A DNA stretch of 64,000 bases from Streptomyces sp. TSRI0107. Lineage in GTDB: Bacteria; Actinomycetota; Actinomycetes; Streptomycetales; Streptomycetaceae. A program made the position numbers and the translations under genes. The stretch is from assembly GCF_001905845.1 (NCBI RefSeq), contig NZ_LIVZ01000002.1:496001-560000 (forward strand), in the 5' to 3' direction. Below the pieces are notes generated by a model that saw only the letters and a program-made list of their open reading frames with translations, did not search any database and was not told where the DNA came from. Of this stretch, positions 43,936-52,062 are shown piece after piece; within the stretch, counting starts at the first letter, position 1; the number at the start of each line of letters is the position of its first letter.

Positions 43936-44427
43936 ACGAACGACCTGGAGCGCGCACAGGAACTGCGCAACGCGGTCCTCTGCTCCGGCGTCCTGCTGGC
44001 CTTCCTCCTCCTGCTCGACTGGGGCTCCGGTCTGATCACCCCGTGGCGGGCCGTGCTGTGGTTCACCCTCGCCGCCCTGCTGTACGCCGTGCTGTACCCC
44101 CAGCGCGTGTCCGCGGGCAGCGACTGGCTGACCACGCGCGGCCTGGTCCGCGGACACCGGGTCCGGACGGATCTGCTGGTGTCGGTCCGCTGCGTGGAGG
44201 GCGTCTCCCAGCGGCTCCTGCTGCGGGATCGTCTGGGAGGCCGCGCCGAGATCGACCCCGAGGTGCTGGTGCGCCATCCGCACCTGTGGCTCTGCCTCGA
44301 ACGCGGGGCCCGGAAGGCCGCCGCCGACGGCTCACTGCTCTGCGGCGCGACCGCCTTGCGACGGCTCTCGGAGCGCGTGAACCGCGAAACGGCTCGCGCC
44401 GTCTTCAGGATCTCCGGCCTGGACTGA
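43936..44427 (+). CDS. Conserved-type small membrane protein; start codon uncertain (ACG or internal GTG)
   Basis: The frame is open from a stop at 43872 to 44427 and encodes a protein with two hydrophobic segments (LCSGVLLAFLLLLDWGSG and AVLWFTLAALLYAVLYP) followed by a soluble domain (LTTRGLVRGHRVRTDLLVSV, RDRLGGRAEIDPEVLV, SLLCGATALRRLSERV). No ATG, GTG or TTG exists before 44053, yet the coding-like sequence, including the first helix, extends upstream. An ACG at 43936, preceded by a gtgagg, sits exactly where the N-terminus should begin (TNDLERAQELRN). Either it starts at ACG, or an ATG has mutated and only a shorter protein from GTG 44053 is made. Function unknown. Confidence 0.6.
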   Translation, partial: TNDLERAQELRNAVLCSGVLLAFLLLLDWGSGLITPWRAVLWFTLAALLYAVLYPQRVSAGSDWLTTRGLVRGHRVRTDLLVSVRCVEGVSQRLLLRDRLGGRAEIDPEVLVRHPHLWLCLERGARKAAADGSLLCGATALRRLSERVNRETARAVFRISGLD

Positions 44428-44500
44428 CGTCCGCTCCGCCCGCCCGGTCCGGCAGTGCCCGACGCCTCCTCCGTCCGGTCGGCCGGTCCGCACGGCAACC

Positions 44501-44522
44501 TTGACGGGATCTTGACGGGTGA
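44501..44522. promoter_or_regulatory. Pair of 11-bp TGACG repeats (candidate KdpE site D)
   Basis: TTGACGGGATC-TTGACGGGTGA, about 105 bases before the start of the KimA-like gene. This is the cleanest example of the repeat (ten of the first ten positions agree with TTGACGGG at matching places). The unit is in the same orientation as the gene here. Confidence 0.6.
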
Positions 44523-44625
44523 GCGCAAGTATCAGCAAACCCAGGCGTCACTCTCTGCTTACGCTGGTCTGGCCGTCCGCGTGATGGCCGCACCCCACGC
44601 AGACCAGCACCGCAGGAGTATGCCG

Positions 44626-46578
44626 ATGGCCACCGCAGACCGCCCAGCGCACCGGCTGCGTGCCTGGATGCTGGAAGGTTTGTCCGACATGGGGAAGGAC
44701 CAGGGCCAGGTGGGGCCTCGGCCGGAGTCCACGCCGGAGCACAAGGGCCAGCCCTGGTACCGGGTGATGTGCCTGACCGGCGTCGACTACTTCTCCACCC
44801 TCGGCTACCAGCCGGGTATCGCCGCCCTCGCGGCCGGTCTGCTGTCACCGGTCGCGACGATCGTGCTGGTGATCGTCACCCTGGCGGGTGCCCTGCCGGT
44901 GTACCGCCGGGTGGCGCAGGAGAGCCCGCACGGCGAGGGCTCGATCGCGATGCTGGAGCGGCTGCTGTCCTTCTGGAAGGGCAAGCTGTTCGTCCTGACC
45001 CTGCTCGGCTTCGCCGCCACCGACTTCCTGATCACCATCACCCTGTCGGCCGCGGACGCCTCGACGCACCTCGTCGAGAACCCGCACCTGGAAGAGGCCC
45101 TGCACGACCAGCAGGTCCTGATCACCATGATCCTCATCGCGCTGCTGGGCGCGGTGTTCCTCAAGGGCTTCCTGGAGGCGATCGGGGTCGCCGTCGCCCT
45201 CGTGGCCAGTTACCTGGCCCTGAACGCGGTCGTGGTCGTGGTCGGCGCGTACCACGTCCTCACCGAGGGACATGTCGTCACCGACTGGTCGAACGCCCTG
45301 ACCGCCGAGCACGGCAACGTCTTCCTCATGATCGGCATGGCCCTGATCGTGTTCCCGAAGCTGGCGCTCGGCATGTCCGGCTTCGAGACCGGCGTCGCCG
45401 TGATGCCTCACGTCAAGGGCGATCCGGGCGACACCGTGGAGCAGCCGAAGGGCCGCATCCGGGACACGAAGAAGCTGCTCACCACGGCCGCTGTCATCAT
45501 GAGCTGCTTCCTGATCACGACCAGCTTCATCACCACTCTGCTGATCCCGGAGAAGGAGTTCGAGGAGGGCGGCAAGGCCAACGGCCGCGCTCTCGCGTAC
45601 CTGGCCCACGACTACCTCGGCAACGCCTTCGGCACGGTCTACGACGTCTCGACCATCCTCATCCTGTGGTTCGCGGGCGCCTCCGCGATGGCCGGCCTGC
45701 TCAACCTGATGCCGCGCTACCTGCCCCGCTACGGCATGGCCCCCCACTGGGCCCGCGCCGTCCGCCCGATGGTGATCGTCTTCACCCTGGTCGCGTTCCT
45801 GGTCACCTGGATCTTCGACGCCGACGTCGACGCCCAGGGCGGCGCCTACGCCACCGGCGTGCTGGTCCTGATCAGCTCCGCCGCGATCGCGGTCACCATC
45901 GCCGCCCGCAAGGCCGGTCAGCGCGGCTGGACCATCGCCTTCACGGTGATCTCGGTGGTCTTCCTCTACACGACCGTCTTGAACGTCATCGAGCGCCCCG
46001 ACGGCGTGAAGATCGGCGCCTGCTTCATCGCGGGCATCATCCTCATCTCGCTCCTGTCGCGGCTGATGCGCGCCTTCGAACTGCGCGTTACCTCCGTGCG
46101 TCTCGACGACATGGCGGAACGTTTCGTCCGGGACATCGCCAGCCGCAAGGTCCGGTTCATCGCCAACGAGCCCGACGCCCGCGACAAGGCCGAGTACCGG
46201 GACAAGATCGAGCAGATCCGCAACGACAACGACGTGCCGGTACAGGAGGACTTCGTCTTCGTCGAGGTCACGATCACCGACCCCTCCGAGTTCGAGGCGG
46301 GTCTGACCGTACGCGGCGAGGTCATGCACGACCGCTACCGCGTCCTCACCGTGGAGTCCTCCTCGGTCCCCAACGCCCTCGCCGCGCTGCTCCTGCACGT
46401 CCGGGACACGACCGGCGCCATACCGCACATCTACTTCGAGTGGACGGAGGGCAGCCCCTTCGCCAACTTCCTGCGCTTCTTCCTCTTCGGCCAGGGTGAG
46501 GTCGCGCCGGTCACCCGTGAGGTGCTGCGCGAGGCGGAACCGGACCGGGCCCGGCGCCCTCGCGTGCACACCGGCTGA
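44626..46578 (+). CDS. kimA: KimA-like potassium importer (APC-superfamily)
   Basis: A 650-residue transporter of the KUP/APC group. The N-terminal [20 protein letters not shown], followed by [22 protein letters not shown] and [19 protein letters not shown], closely follows the pattern I recall for Bacillus KimA (YdaO), a high-affinity proton-driven K+ importer. About twelve membrane helices are followed by a cytosolic C-terminal domain of about 150 residues. The start at 44626 (MATADRP) is preceded by caggag; the upstream frame lacks support. Its neighbourhood beside the kdp genes and a TGACG repeat pair in its promoter region strengthen the potassium role. A generic amino-acid permease is the alternative. 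Confidence 0.75.
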   Translation: MATADRPAHRLRAWMLEGLSDMGKDQGQVGPRPESTPEHKGQPWYRVMCLTGVDYFSTLGYQPGIAALAAGLLSPVATIVLVIVTLAGALPVYRRVAQESPHGEGSIAMLERLLSFWKGKLFVLTLLGFAATDFLITITLSAADASTHLVENPHLEEALHDQQVLITMILIALLGAVFLKGFLEAIGVAVALVASYLALNAVVVVVGAYHVLTEGHVVTDWSNALTAEHGNVFLMIGMALIVFPKLALGMSGFETGVAVMPHVKGDPGDTVEQPKGRIRDTKKLLTTAAVIMSCFLITTSFITTLLIPEKEFEEGGKANGRALAYLAHDYLGNAFGTVYDVSTILILWFAGASAMAGLLNLMPRYLPRYGMAPHWARAVRPMVIVFTLVAFLVTWIFDADVDAQGGAYATGVLVLISSAAIAVTIAARKAGQRGWTIAFTVISVVFLYTTVLNVIERPDGVKIGACFIAGIILISLLSRLMRAFELRVTSVRLDDMAERFVRDIASRKVRFIANEPDARDKAEYRDKIEQIRNDNDVPVQEDFVFVEVTITDPSEFEAGLTVRGEVMHDRYRVLTVESSSVPNALAALLLHVRDTTGAIPHIYFEWTEGSPFANFLRFFLFGQGEVAPVTREVLREAEPDRARRPRVHTG

Positions 46579-46731
46579 CGCGAAGGGTGCGCACGCGTAC
46601 GGATCGCGTGTGCAATTGCGGACATCGGGCTGCGGCGGGTCGGCTCCCGCACACCCTGGAAGCGTTGCGGCCCACCCTCGCGGTGCTCGGCGACATGGCC
46701 CACTCTCCGCCAGGAGAGGATTCACGATTTT

Positions 46732-46741
46732 CTGAATTCAG
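46732..46741. promoter_or_regulatory. Palindrome CTGAATTCAG upstream of arsR-type gene
   Basis: A perfect 10-bp AT-rich palindrome 22 bases before the ATG of the ArsR-type regulator. It is the likely self-regulatory operator of this metal-efflux pair. Confidence 0.5.
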
Positions 46742-46762
46742 GATTCCGTGTACCGTCGCCCC

Positions 46763-47098
46763 ATGCTGAGCATCGCCTCCGACATCGACGCCCTCGCGCG
46801 CTTCGGCCGTGCACTCGCCGACCCGATCCGCTGTCGCATCCTGCTCGACCTCCGCGAGGCACCGGCCCACCCGGCCGACCTGGCCGACAAGCTTCAGATC
46901 TCCCGTACAAGGCTGTCGAACCACCTCGCCTGCCTGCGCGACTGCGGCATCGTCGTCGCCGTCCCGGAAGGCCGGCGCACGCGCTACGAACTGGCCGACG
47001 CCCGCCTCGGCCACACCCTGGACGACCTGCGCGGCGTCGTCCTCGCCGTCGAGGCCGACCGCACCTGCGCAGAGGCCGACGAGAAGGGCTGCTGCTGA
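46763..47098 (+). CDS. ArsR/SmtB-family metal-responsive repressor
   Basis: A 111-residue winged-helix regulator: ARFGRALADPIRCRILLDLREAP, DLADKLQISRTRLSNHLACLRDCGIV, GRRTRYELAD. Metal-binding candidates are the Cys residues in the recognition-helix region (LACLRDC, as in CmtR-like proteins) and the terminal CAEADEKGCC. The protein would release its operator on binding a soft or transition metal. The ATG at 46763 is used; an upstream in-frame GTG at 46748 overlaps the promoter. Its stop overlaps the start of the cation transporter (TGATG), a common ArsR-efflux arrangement. Confidence 0.88.
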   Translation: MLSIASDIDALARFGRALADPIRCRILLDLREAPAHPADLADKLQISRTRLSNHLACLRDCGIVVAVPEGRRTRYELADARLGHTLDDLRGVVLAVEADRTCAEADEKGCC

Positions 47099-47835
47099 TG
47101 GCGGCCTCGATATCGCTGAGCCCCACGCCGGGCCGGCGCACCCGACTCACCCGCCGCATACGCGTGCTGGTCGCCGCCACCATCACCTACAACGTCATCG
47201 AGGCGATCGTCGCCCTCACCGCCGGCACGATGGCCTCGTCCACCGCACTGATCGGCTTCGGCCTGGACTCGGTGATCGAGGTCTCCTCCGCAGCGGCCGT
47301 GGCCTGGCAGTTCTCCGCCACCGACCACGCCGTACGCGAGGCGCGCGAAAAGGCGGCCCTGCGCATCATCGCGCTCTCCTTCTTCGCCCTGGCCGCGTAC
47401 GTCACGCTCGACTCCGTCCGCGCGCTGACAGGCTCCGGGGAGGCCGAACACTCGACTCCCGGCATCGTTCTGGCCGCCCTGTCCCTGGCGATCATGCCGT
47501 TCCTCTCCGCCGCCCAGCGCCGCGCCGGACGCGAGCTCGGCTCCGCCTCGGCGGTCGCCGACTCGAAGCAGACCCTCCTGTGCACCTACCTCTCGGCCGT
47601 CGTCCTCGTCGGCCTGCTCGCCAACTCGCTGTTCGGCTGGAGCTGGGCCGACCCGATCGCCGCCCTGGTGATCGCCGCCGTCGCGGTCAAGGAAGGACGT
47701 GAGGCATGGCGTGGCGACGGCTGCTGCGCAGTGCCCGTCGGAACGACGACCGGCAAGCCCGTGAGCCAGGACGGCTGCGGCTGCGCTCCGGGCTGCGCCT
47801 GCTGCGCCCCTGCTGAGGATGCGGACGCCCGCTGA
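47098..47835 (+). CDS. Cation-diffusion-facilitator-type metal efflux transporter with Cys-rich tail
   Basis: A 245-residue membrane protein of CDF type with about six helices: TITYNVIEAIVAL, STALIGFGLDSVIEVSS, ADSKQTLLCTYLSAVV, SWADPIAALVIAAVAVKEG. The acidic/His sites of canonical CDFs are replaced in part by D/E residues (GLDSVIE, ADSK), as in the short actinobacterial branch. The C-terminus ends in a remarkable cluster of eight or so cysteines (DGCGCAPGCACCAP), pointing to a soft metal such as cadmium, lead, copper or mercury. It is co-translated with the ArsR-type repressor. The exact metal is not determinable. Confidence 0.85.
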   Translation: MAASISLSPTPGRRTRLTRRIRVLVAATITYNVIEAIVALTAGTMASSTALIGFGLDSVIEVSSAAAVAWQFSATDHAVREAREKAALRIIALSFFALAAYVTLDSVRALTGSGEAEHSTPGIVLAALSLAIMPFLSAAQRRAGRELGSASAVADSKQTLLCTYLSAVVLVGLLANSLFGWSWADPIAALVIAAVAVKEGREAWRGDGCCAVPVGTTTGKPVSQDGCGCAPGCACCAPAEDADAR

Positions 47836-47854
47836 CCCGGTGGGCCTGGCCGGG

Positions 47855-48005
47855 GTGATGAACGCCCGCCGTCACGCAGGCGACTACGAACGGCACATCC
47901 AGCGCTCCGAGACAGAGACCCTGATCAGCCGGGCCGCGATCACCCTGACGACCCGCCCTGTCGGGAAAAGCAGCAGCCGGGCCTGGCAACCTGACGCGTC
48001 AGACC
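47855..48005 (+). pseudogene. C-terminal remnant of an insertion-sequence transposase
   Basis: The plus-strand frame reads NARRHAGDYERHIQRSETE followed by TLISRAAITLTTRPVGK, which matches the remembered C-terminal pattern of Streptomyces IS5-type transposases (RDYERLPQHSEAHLTWALITLMTRRL). No catalytic DDE region precedes it. It lies between the CDF gene and the first att-like repeat and marks this boundary as a site of repeated insertion. Confidence 0.45.
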
Positions 48006-48053
48006 AGGCGTCCGGCGACGACGGCGGCGTCCGTGAGCGTTCGACGCGCTTCA

Positions 48054-48185
48054 CGTCGTGCACTTCGGGAAACCGGTCGAGCACTGCCGACCGCACCTCA
48101 GAAACCCAACGAAACCGCGGCTCAGAGGCCCTTTGCAGCGGGCTCAAGAACGGCCATGCACTCCACGTGATGCGTCATCGGAAAC
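48054..48185 (-). repeat. att-like repeat copy 1: displaced 3' end of RNA methyltransferase gene
   Basis: On the minus strand, codons for FPMTHHVECMAVLEPAAKGL and an in-phase TGA (48122-48124) are followed by sequence shared with copies 2 and 3, including the cacttcgggaaac-ggtcgag block at its low-coordinate end. The intact gene's end at 63006-63068 reads FPMTHHVECVAILEPAAKAL. Nothing of the rest of the methyltransferase is present here. It is the leftmost of three direct copies. Confidence 0.75.
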
Positions 48186-48262
48186 ATGTGCGGATTCGTC
48201 AGCTGGAGAAGCCGCAGGTAAGAGGGCCTTTCCCGGGCACCGGAACGGCCTACCCCGGGCCG

Positions 48263-48280
48263 GAGCGTCACATGAGCGTC
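48263..48280. repeat. Direct repeat GAGCGTC-N4-GAGCGTC, copy 1
   Basis: GAGCGTCACATGAGCGTC, two GAGCGTC units spaced by 11 bases, about 80 bases inside the first att-like repeat. The same pattern in the same orientation lies at 53031, 53321 and 62806. On the minus strand it reads TGACG-N6-GACGCTC-like, sharing spacing with the kdp-region repeats. Confidence 0.7.
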
Positions 48281-48836
48281 ACGGCCGTGCCCCTCTGACG
48301 CCGTCATTCACCCCGCCCCGGCCACCTCGGCTGCCCTCCGCGATCGATAGTCCTCCCGAGCCGGAACGGAAGGGCGGTGCGGTCCAGGGGGAAGGCTCGC
48401 CGAGTGCGTGGACGGTGTAGCCGTTCCGGGTGTGAACAGCGGCCAGGTCGCGGTCGGCTTCGCAGGGGTGTCGTTGACGAGCGGCGAACCAGGTGACAAG
48501 TAATCCATAAGTAACTTTCGGAGCCGGATGTTCCTCGTCGGGCTCCCTTCGCCTTGCCCCGCCGACCCGCAGCTCGCCGAGGCGACGTTTGACCCGATCG
48601 GGGCCTGGTCGTCCGGCTCATCAGCACCTACGAGGCACTGGTTCGCCGCCCTGGGTACCGAACCGGTGCGGACAACGGTGAGCGACAGCGGTGTCCGCAG
48701 GGCTCGGCGACGGCGGCGGTACGGCGCCCGGCCCGGATTGCGGCCCGGCAGACGGCCGTACAGCGCCACGCCCCCCTGTTGGGCCGCGTGAGCGGACCTC
48801 GTGGCCACCCTTGTGGAGTCCGGGCAGAGTAATCAG
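48281..48836. other. Intergenic region, no gene seen
   Basis: About 550 bases with no frame resembling a known protein. Short arginine-rich frames on both strands look like shadows of non-coding GC-rich sequence. A promoter for the following small gene is expected at the right end. Confidence 0.4.
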
Positions 48837-49130
48837 ATGTCCCTGACCGTGGTCACCAGTGGTGCTGTCATCACCGGTCGGCTGGCTCCGGAAGCCATGT
48901 GGAGCCAGAGGGTGTCCGAGGTGCTGACGGACTCCGCCGACCTGGGCGCGTTCTCCGTCGTCTTCGACACCGCCGCGAGGAAGGACGGGCCGCCCACGCA
49001 TCTGCATTTCCACGTCGCCCGGATCCTGCAGGGTACGGTGGGGATCCCGGAGACAGGCGGGATGTACCGCGTCGCGATCGAGGACGTCAGTGCCTGGACC
49101 GTGGGCGACTTCAGCTACACCGACCACTGA
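48837..49130 (+). CDS. Hypothetical protein, 97 residues
   Basis: A short protein with a believable globular composition: TGRLAPEAMWSQRVSEVLTD, LGAFSVVFDTAARKDGP, THLHFHVARILQGTVG, MYRVAIEDVSAWTVGDFSY. I recognise no family. The ATG at 48837 is chosen as the start because the preceding dozen codons look non-coding; a GTG at 48801 is an alternative. Neither has a strong ribosome site. A strong terminator follows directly, and the neighbouring gene is convergent, so it is a single-gene unit. The HLHFH segment could bind a metal, but this is only a residue pattern. Confidence 0.55.
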   Translation: MSLTVVTSGAVITGRLAPEAMWSQRVSEVLTDSADLGAFSVVFDTAARKDGPPTHLHFHVARILQGTVGIPETGGMYRVAIEDVSAWTVGDFSYTDH

Positions 49131-49150
49131 CCCACCGACGCACGGCACAC

Positions 49151-49186
49151 AGTGAGGCCCCACCGGTATGCCGGTGGGGCCTCACT
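49151..49186. terminator. Bidirectional terminator
   Basis: A perfect 16-bp stem (agtgaggccccaccgg and its complement) with loop tatg, between the convergent 97-residue gene and the SCO5918-like gene. Confidence 0.85.
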
Positions 49187-49198
49187 GCTCAGTTCGGC

Positions 49199-49525
49199 TC
49201 ACACCTGTCCGTACGTCAGGCGGACAGGGGAAGTGCCGAGCGTTGCGGAAGTCGGCTCGTACGGGCCGGCTTCGGGCGCAGATGCGGCGGCAGGGCGGGT
49301 GCGGCAGGTGAAGCCGAGTCGGGTCATGGCCCTGACGACTTCGCCGGTGCTGAAATCGCGCCGGTCCTGGCGGGTGATGACCTGGCCGACCTGCTTGGCG
49401 GGGTAGTGGCGTCGTCCGACGATGACGAACTCACCGGTGACCGGCTCAGGTGTGACGCCCTTCATCGATTCCTCCACGCCGCTCTTCGTCAGGTCGAACG
49501 GGAAGCGGGCGATGACACAGCGCAT
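49199..49525 (-). CDS. SCO5918-like small protein
   Basis: A 108-residue protein beginning MRCVIARFPFDLTKSGVEES, with VTGEFVIVGRRHYPAKQVG and TRQDRRDFSTGEVVRAMTRLGFTC, the pattern I associate with the SCO5918 family of Streptomyces. These lie beside a CBS protein, a DEAD-box helicase and a cold-shock protein, as here, and probably take part in cold or RNA-related stress physiology; no biochemical role is known to me. Strong ribosome site tggagg before the ATG at 49525. The C-terminal 30 residues are Ala/Pro/Thr rich and probably disordered. Confidence 0.75.
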   Translation of the reverse strand: MRCVIARFPFDLTKSGVEESMKGVTPEPVTGEFVIVGRRHYPAKQVGQVITRQDRRDFSTGEVVRAMTRLGFTCRTRPAAASAPEAGPYEPTSATLGTSPVRLTYGQV

Positions 49526-49572
49526 GATGCCTCCAGGGGGAAGAGAAGACGAAGCCGCGGGGTGAGGGCGGT

Positions 49573-49975
49573 TCAGCGGGAGAGGGCGAGGACGCCCAGA
49601 GCGTTGCCGTGTTCGTCGACCACGGGCGGCTCCCCGAGCCGACGGCAGTGCATCGCACGTTCGGCTTCGGTCCCAGTGTCAGCGGTGCGGCGAAGGGCCG
49701 ATGACCTCGGCGATGTCACGCAGGCGGATGCGGTCCGTGTATCCGGAGCCGTCACGAACGGCCGTGAGCCCGGCCCGGGTGACCAGGCCGGTGCACAGAC
49801 CGTCCTCGTCGCAGACCGCCACATGACCTGTACGGGCGGCGGCCATCACAGACAGTGCCACCTCCACTGTCATGTCCTCCCAGACCTGTGGTCCGGCCGC
49901 GTCCATGGTGTCGGCCACCGTGCCGTGCGCGGGGTGAGCGCTCGCCGGGCGGAACTGCGTCTGGTCCAGCGTCAA
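49573..49975 (-). pseudogene. CBS-domain protein with single-base frameshift; TTG start
   Basis: The first part, from a TTG at 49975 behind a perfect aggagg, encodes DTMDAAGPQVWEDMTVEVAL and CDEDGLCTGLVTRAGLTAVRDGSGY, a CBS motif. The frame then stops at CACCGCTGA, but the second half of a CBS pair continues in another frame: TGTEAERAMHCRRLGEPPVVDEHGNALGVLALSR. Removing one T near 49680 would join both halves. CBS pairs usually bind adenosine nucleotides. The truncated product would have only one CBS motif. It may be a pseudogene or a base-call error; the start itself is convincing. Confidence 0.65.
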
Positions 49976-50021
49976 AGAGTGCCTCCTGCGGAGTTGGACG
50001 GGCTTCCTGATCACGAAGGTT

Positions 50022-51515
50022 CTATGCCGCCGAACCAGCGGTGGACTGCCGTGCGGGCGCGCGGCGGGCCGTCGAGACGGGGCGGCGTCGGCCGCGTGAG
50101 GTGGCGCCGCGCTTCTTGGGGCGTTCGACCACCGGTGCGGTGATGACGACCGGGATGCCGGAGGGGGCCTGGGCGCCGGTGATGCGGTGCAGGGCCTCTT
50201 CGCCGGTGCGGACCTGGGTGGTCTGCGGGACGATGCCGGCCGCTGCCATGAGGCGAGTCATGCCGCGGCGCTGGTTGGGGGTGACCAGGGTGACGACGCT
50301 GCCGGACTCTCCTGCGCGGGCGGTACGGCCGCCGCGGTGGAGGTAGTCCTTGTGGTCGGTCGGCGGATCGACGTTGACGACGAGGTCGAGGCTGTCGACA
50401 TGGATGCCGCGCGCCGCGACATTGGTCGCCACCAGCACGTTGACGTGCCCGCTCTTGAACTGCGCCAGCGTGCGGGTGCGCTGCGGCTGCGACTTCCCGC
50501 CGTGCAGGGCGGCGGCCCGTACCCCGCTGTTCAGAAGGTGCTCGGTGAGGCCGTCGACGGCGTGCTTGGTGTCGAGGAACATGATCACACGGCCGTCGCG
50601 TGCGGCGATCTGGGTGGTGGCCATGTGCTTGTCAGCGCCGTGAACGTGGAGCACGTGGTGCTCCATCGTCGTGACCGCGCCGGCCGAGGGGTCGACGGAG
50701 TGCACGACGGGGTCGCTGAGGTAGCGGCGCACGAGCAGGTCGACGTTGCGGTCGAGAGTGGCGGAGAACAGCATGCGCTGGCCTTCGGGGCGGACCTGGT
50801 CGAGAAGGGCGGTGACCTGCGGCATGAAGCCCATGTCGGCCATCTGGTCGGCCTCGTCGAGGACGGTGATGGCAACCTGGCTCAGTTGGCAGTCGCCGCG
50901 GTCGATGAGGTCTTTGAGGCGTCCCGGCGTGGCGACGACGACCTCGGCGCCACCGCGCAGCGAGCTCGCCTGCCTGCCGATCGGCATTCCGCCCACCACC
51001 GTGGCCAGCCGCAGCCTCACGGAGCGGGCGTACGGGGCGAGCGCGTCGGTGACCTGCTGCGCCAGCTCGCGCGTGGGTACGAGGATCAGCCCCAGCGGCT
51101 GCCTGGCCTCGGCGCGCTGCCCGGCCGTACGGGCCAGCAGCGCCAGCCCGAAGGCGAGGGTCTTGCCGGAGCCGGTGCGGCCACGGCCCAGTACGTCCCG
51201 GCCGGCGAGGGAGTTCGGCAGGGTCGCGGCCTGGATCGGGAAGGGCACGGTCACGCCTTGCGAGCCGAGCGCGCCCAGCAGTGCCCCCGGCATGTCGAGA
51301 TCGGCGAAGCCCTCCACGGCGGGAAGCGCGGGAGTGATCGTCCTGGGCAGCGCGAACTCCCCCTGGGCGGCGGGCCGGCGGCCGAAACCACCGGAACGGC
51401 TCGGCCCGCCGGAGCGGCTCCTGGCCGACGAACCGAATCGGCTGCCGCCCCTGCCGGAGTGGGTACTGCCGTCACGGGTGCGGGCGAAGCGGTCGTTCGT
51501 GCGTGTGCGGTTCAT
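50022..51515 (-). CDS. DEAD-box RNA helicase
   Basis: A 497-residue DEAD-box helicase. Motifs in order: Q-motif region IPFPIQA-like (TVPFPIQAATLP), Walker A GRGRTGSGKTLAF, PTRELAQQ, TPGRL, VLDEADQMADMGF, SAT (FSATLDRN), ARGIHVDSLDLVVN and HRGGRTARAG. The N-terminal 65 residues are a basic Arg/Gly/Ser region and the C-terminus is basic, both suited to RNA binding. The start at 51515 (MNRTRTND) follows gaggaagg. It is downstream of a cold-shock protein gene with a terminator between, which suits a role in unwinding RNA at low temperature. RhlE/CsdA-like in style. Confidence 0.93.
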   Translation of the reverse strand: MNRTRTNDRFARTRDGSTHSGRGGSRFGSSARSRSGGPSRSGGFGRRPAAQGEFALPRTITPALPAVEGFADLDMPGALLGALGSQGVTVPFPIQAATLPNSLAGRDVLGRGRTGSGKTLAFGLALLARTAGQRAEARQPLGLILVPTRELAQQVTDALAPYARSVRLRLATVVGGMPIGRQASSLRGGAEVVVATPGRLKDLIDRGDCQLSQVAITVLDEADQMADMGFMPQVTALLDQVRPEGQRMLFSATLDRNVDLLVRRYLSDPVVHSVDPSAGAVTTMEHHVLHVHGADKHMATTQIAARDGRVIMFLDTKHAVDGLTEHLLNSGVRAAALHGGKSQPQRTRTLAQFKSGHVNVLVATNVAARGIHVDSLDLVVNVDPPTDHKDYLHRGGRTARAGESGSVVTLVTPNQRRGMTRLMAAAGIVPQTTQVRTGEEALHRITGAQAPSGIPVVITAPVVERPKKRGATSRGRRRPVSTARRAPARQSTAGSAA

Positions 51516-51799
51516 GCGGAACCTTCCTCGATGCGGCACATATCAAGGAATTCCCGCAGCGATGAGCAGCACAGAGAATTGCAAGAATGGACCGATGGAA
51601 TGCGAGAGCGAGTCTGACCGACGGAGAATCCGTGCGGGCACAGGCGCTGGAATGAGTGCGCGAAGCGGATTGAATGTTCGGGCGTCCGCCGCGGCCATGA
51701 AGGGATGCGTGCACCCCCTGAAGGACGCTCCGTATGCGGTGAGCCTACGGATTTCCTGGTTGTCGTCCGCAGCCGAGACCACTGCGGGAAAATGCGAGC

Positions 51800-51837
51800 A
51801 GCTGGGGCCCGCACCCCGAAGGACGCGGGCCCCAGCT
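51800..51837 (-). terminator. Terminator after cold-shock gene
   Basis: A perfect 13-bp inverted repeat (agctggggcccgc and its complement) with a 12-base loop, 22 bases after the cspA-type stop codon on the minus strand. Confidence 0.8.
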
Positions 51838-51858
51838 ACAAGTACGCGACGGTAAGCG

Positions 51859-52062
51859 TCAGGCGAGAACGATGTTCTCGGCCGTCGGGCCCTTCTGGCC
51901 CTGCGCGATGTCGAAGGTCACCTTCTGGCCCTCGATCAGCTCACGGAAGCCCTGGGCGGCGATGTTCGAGTAGTGGGCGAACACATCAGCGCCGCCACCG
52001 TCCTGCTCGATGAAGCCGAAGCCCTTTTCCGCGTTGAACCACTTGACCGTACCAGCAGCCAT
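51859..52062 (-). CDS. Cold-shock protein (CspA family)
   Basis: A 67-residue cold-shock domain protein of standard length. RNP1 is KGFGFI and RNP2 is DVFAHY (the usual VFVHF, slightly altered), with the [10 protein letters not shown] start and [16 protein letters not shown] end. It binds single-stranded RNA/DNA and melts mRNA structures. It is preceded by aaaggag. The 270 bases upstream are non-coding and AT-richer than the surroundings, consistent with a long cold-shock 5' leader. The adjacent DEAD-box helicase is a natural partner. Confidence 0.95.
   Translation of the reverse strand: MAAGTVKWFNAEKGFGFIEQDGGGADVFAHYSNIAAQGFRELIEGQKVTFDIAQGQKGPTAENIVLA

Noticed and set aside
44423..44625. 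A possible c-di-AMP (ydaO-type) riboswitch before the KimA-like gene
   Set aside because: The 200-base leader does not show the conserved stems and pairing I would expect; only the TGACG repeat pair is convincing.
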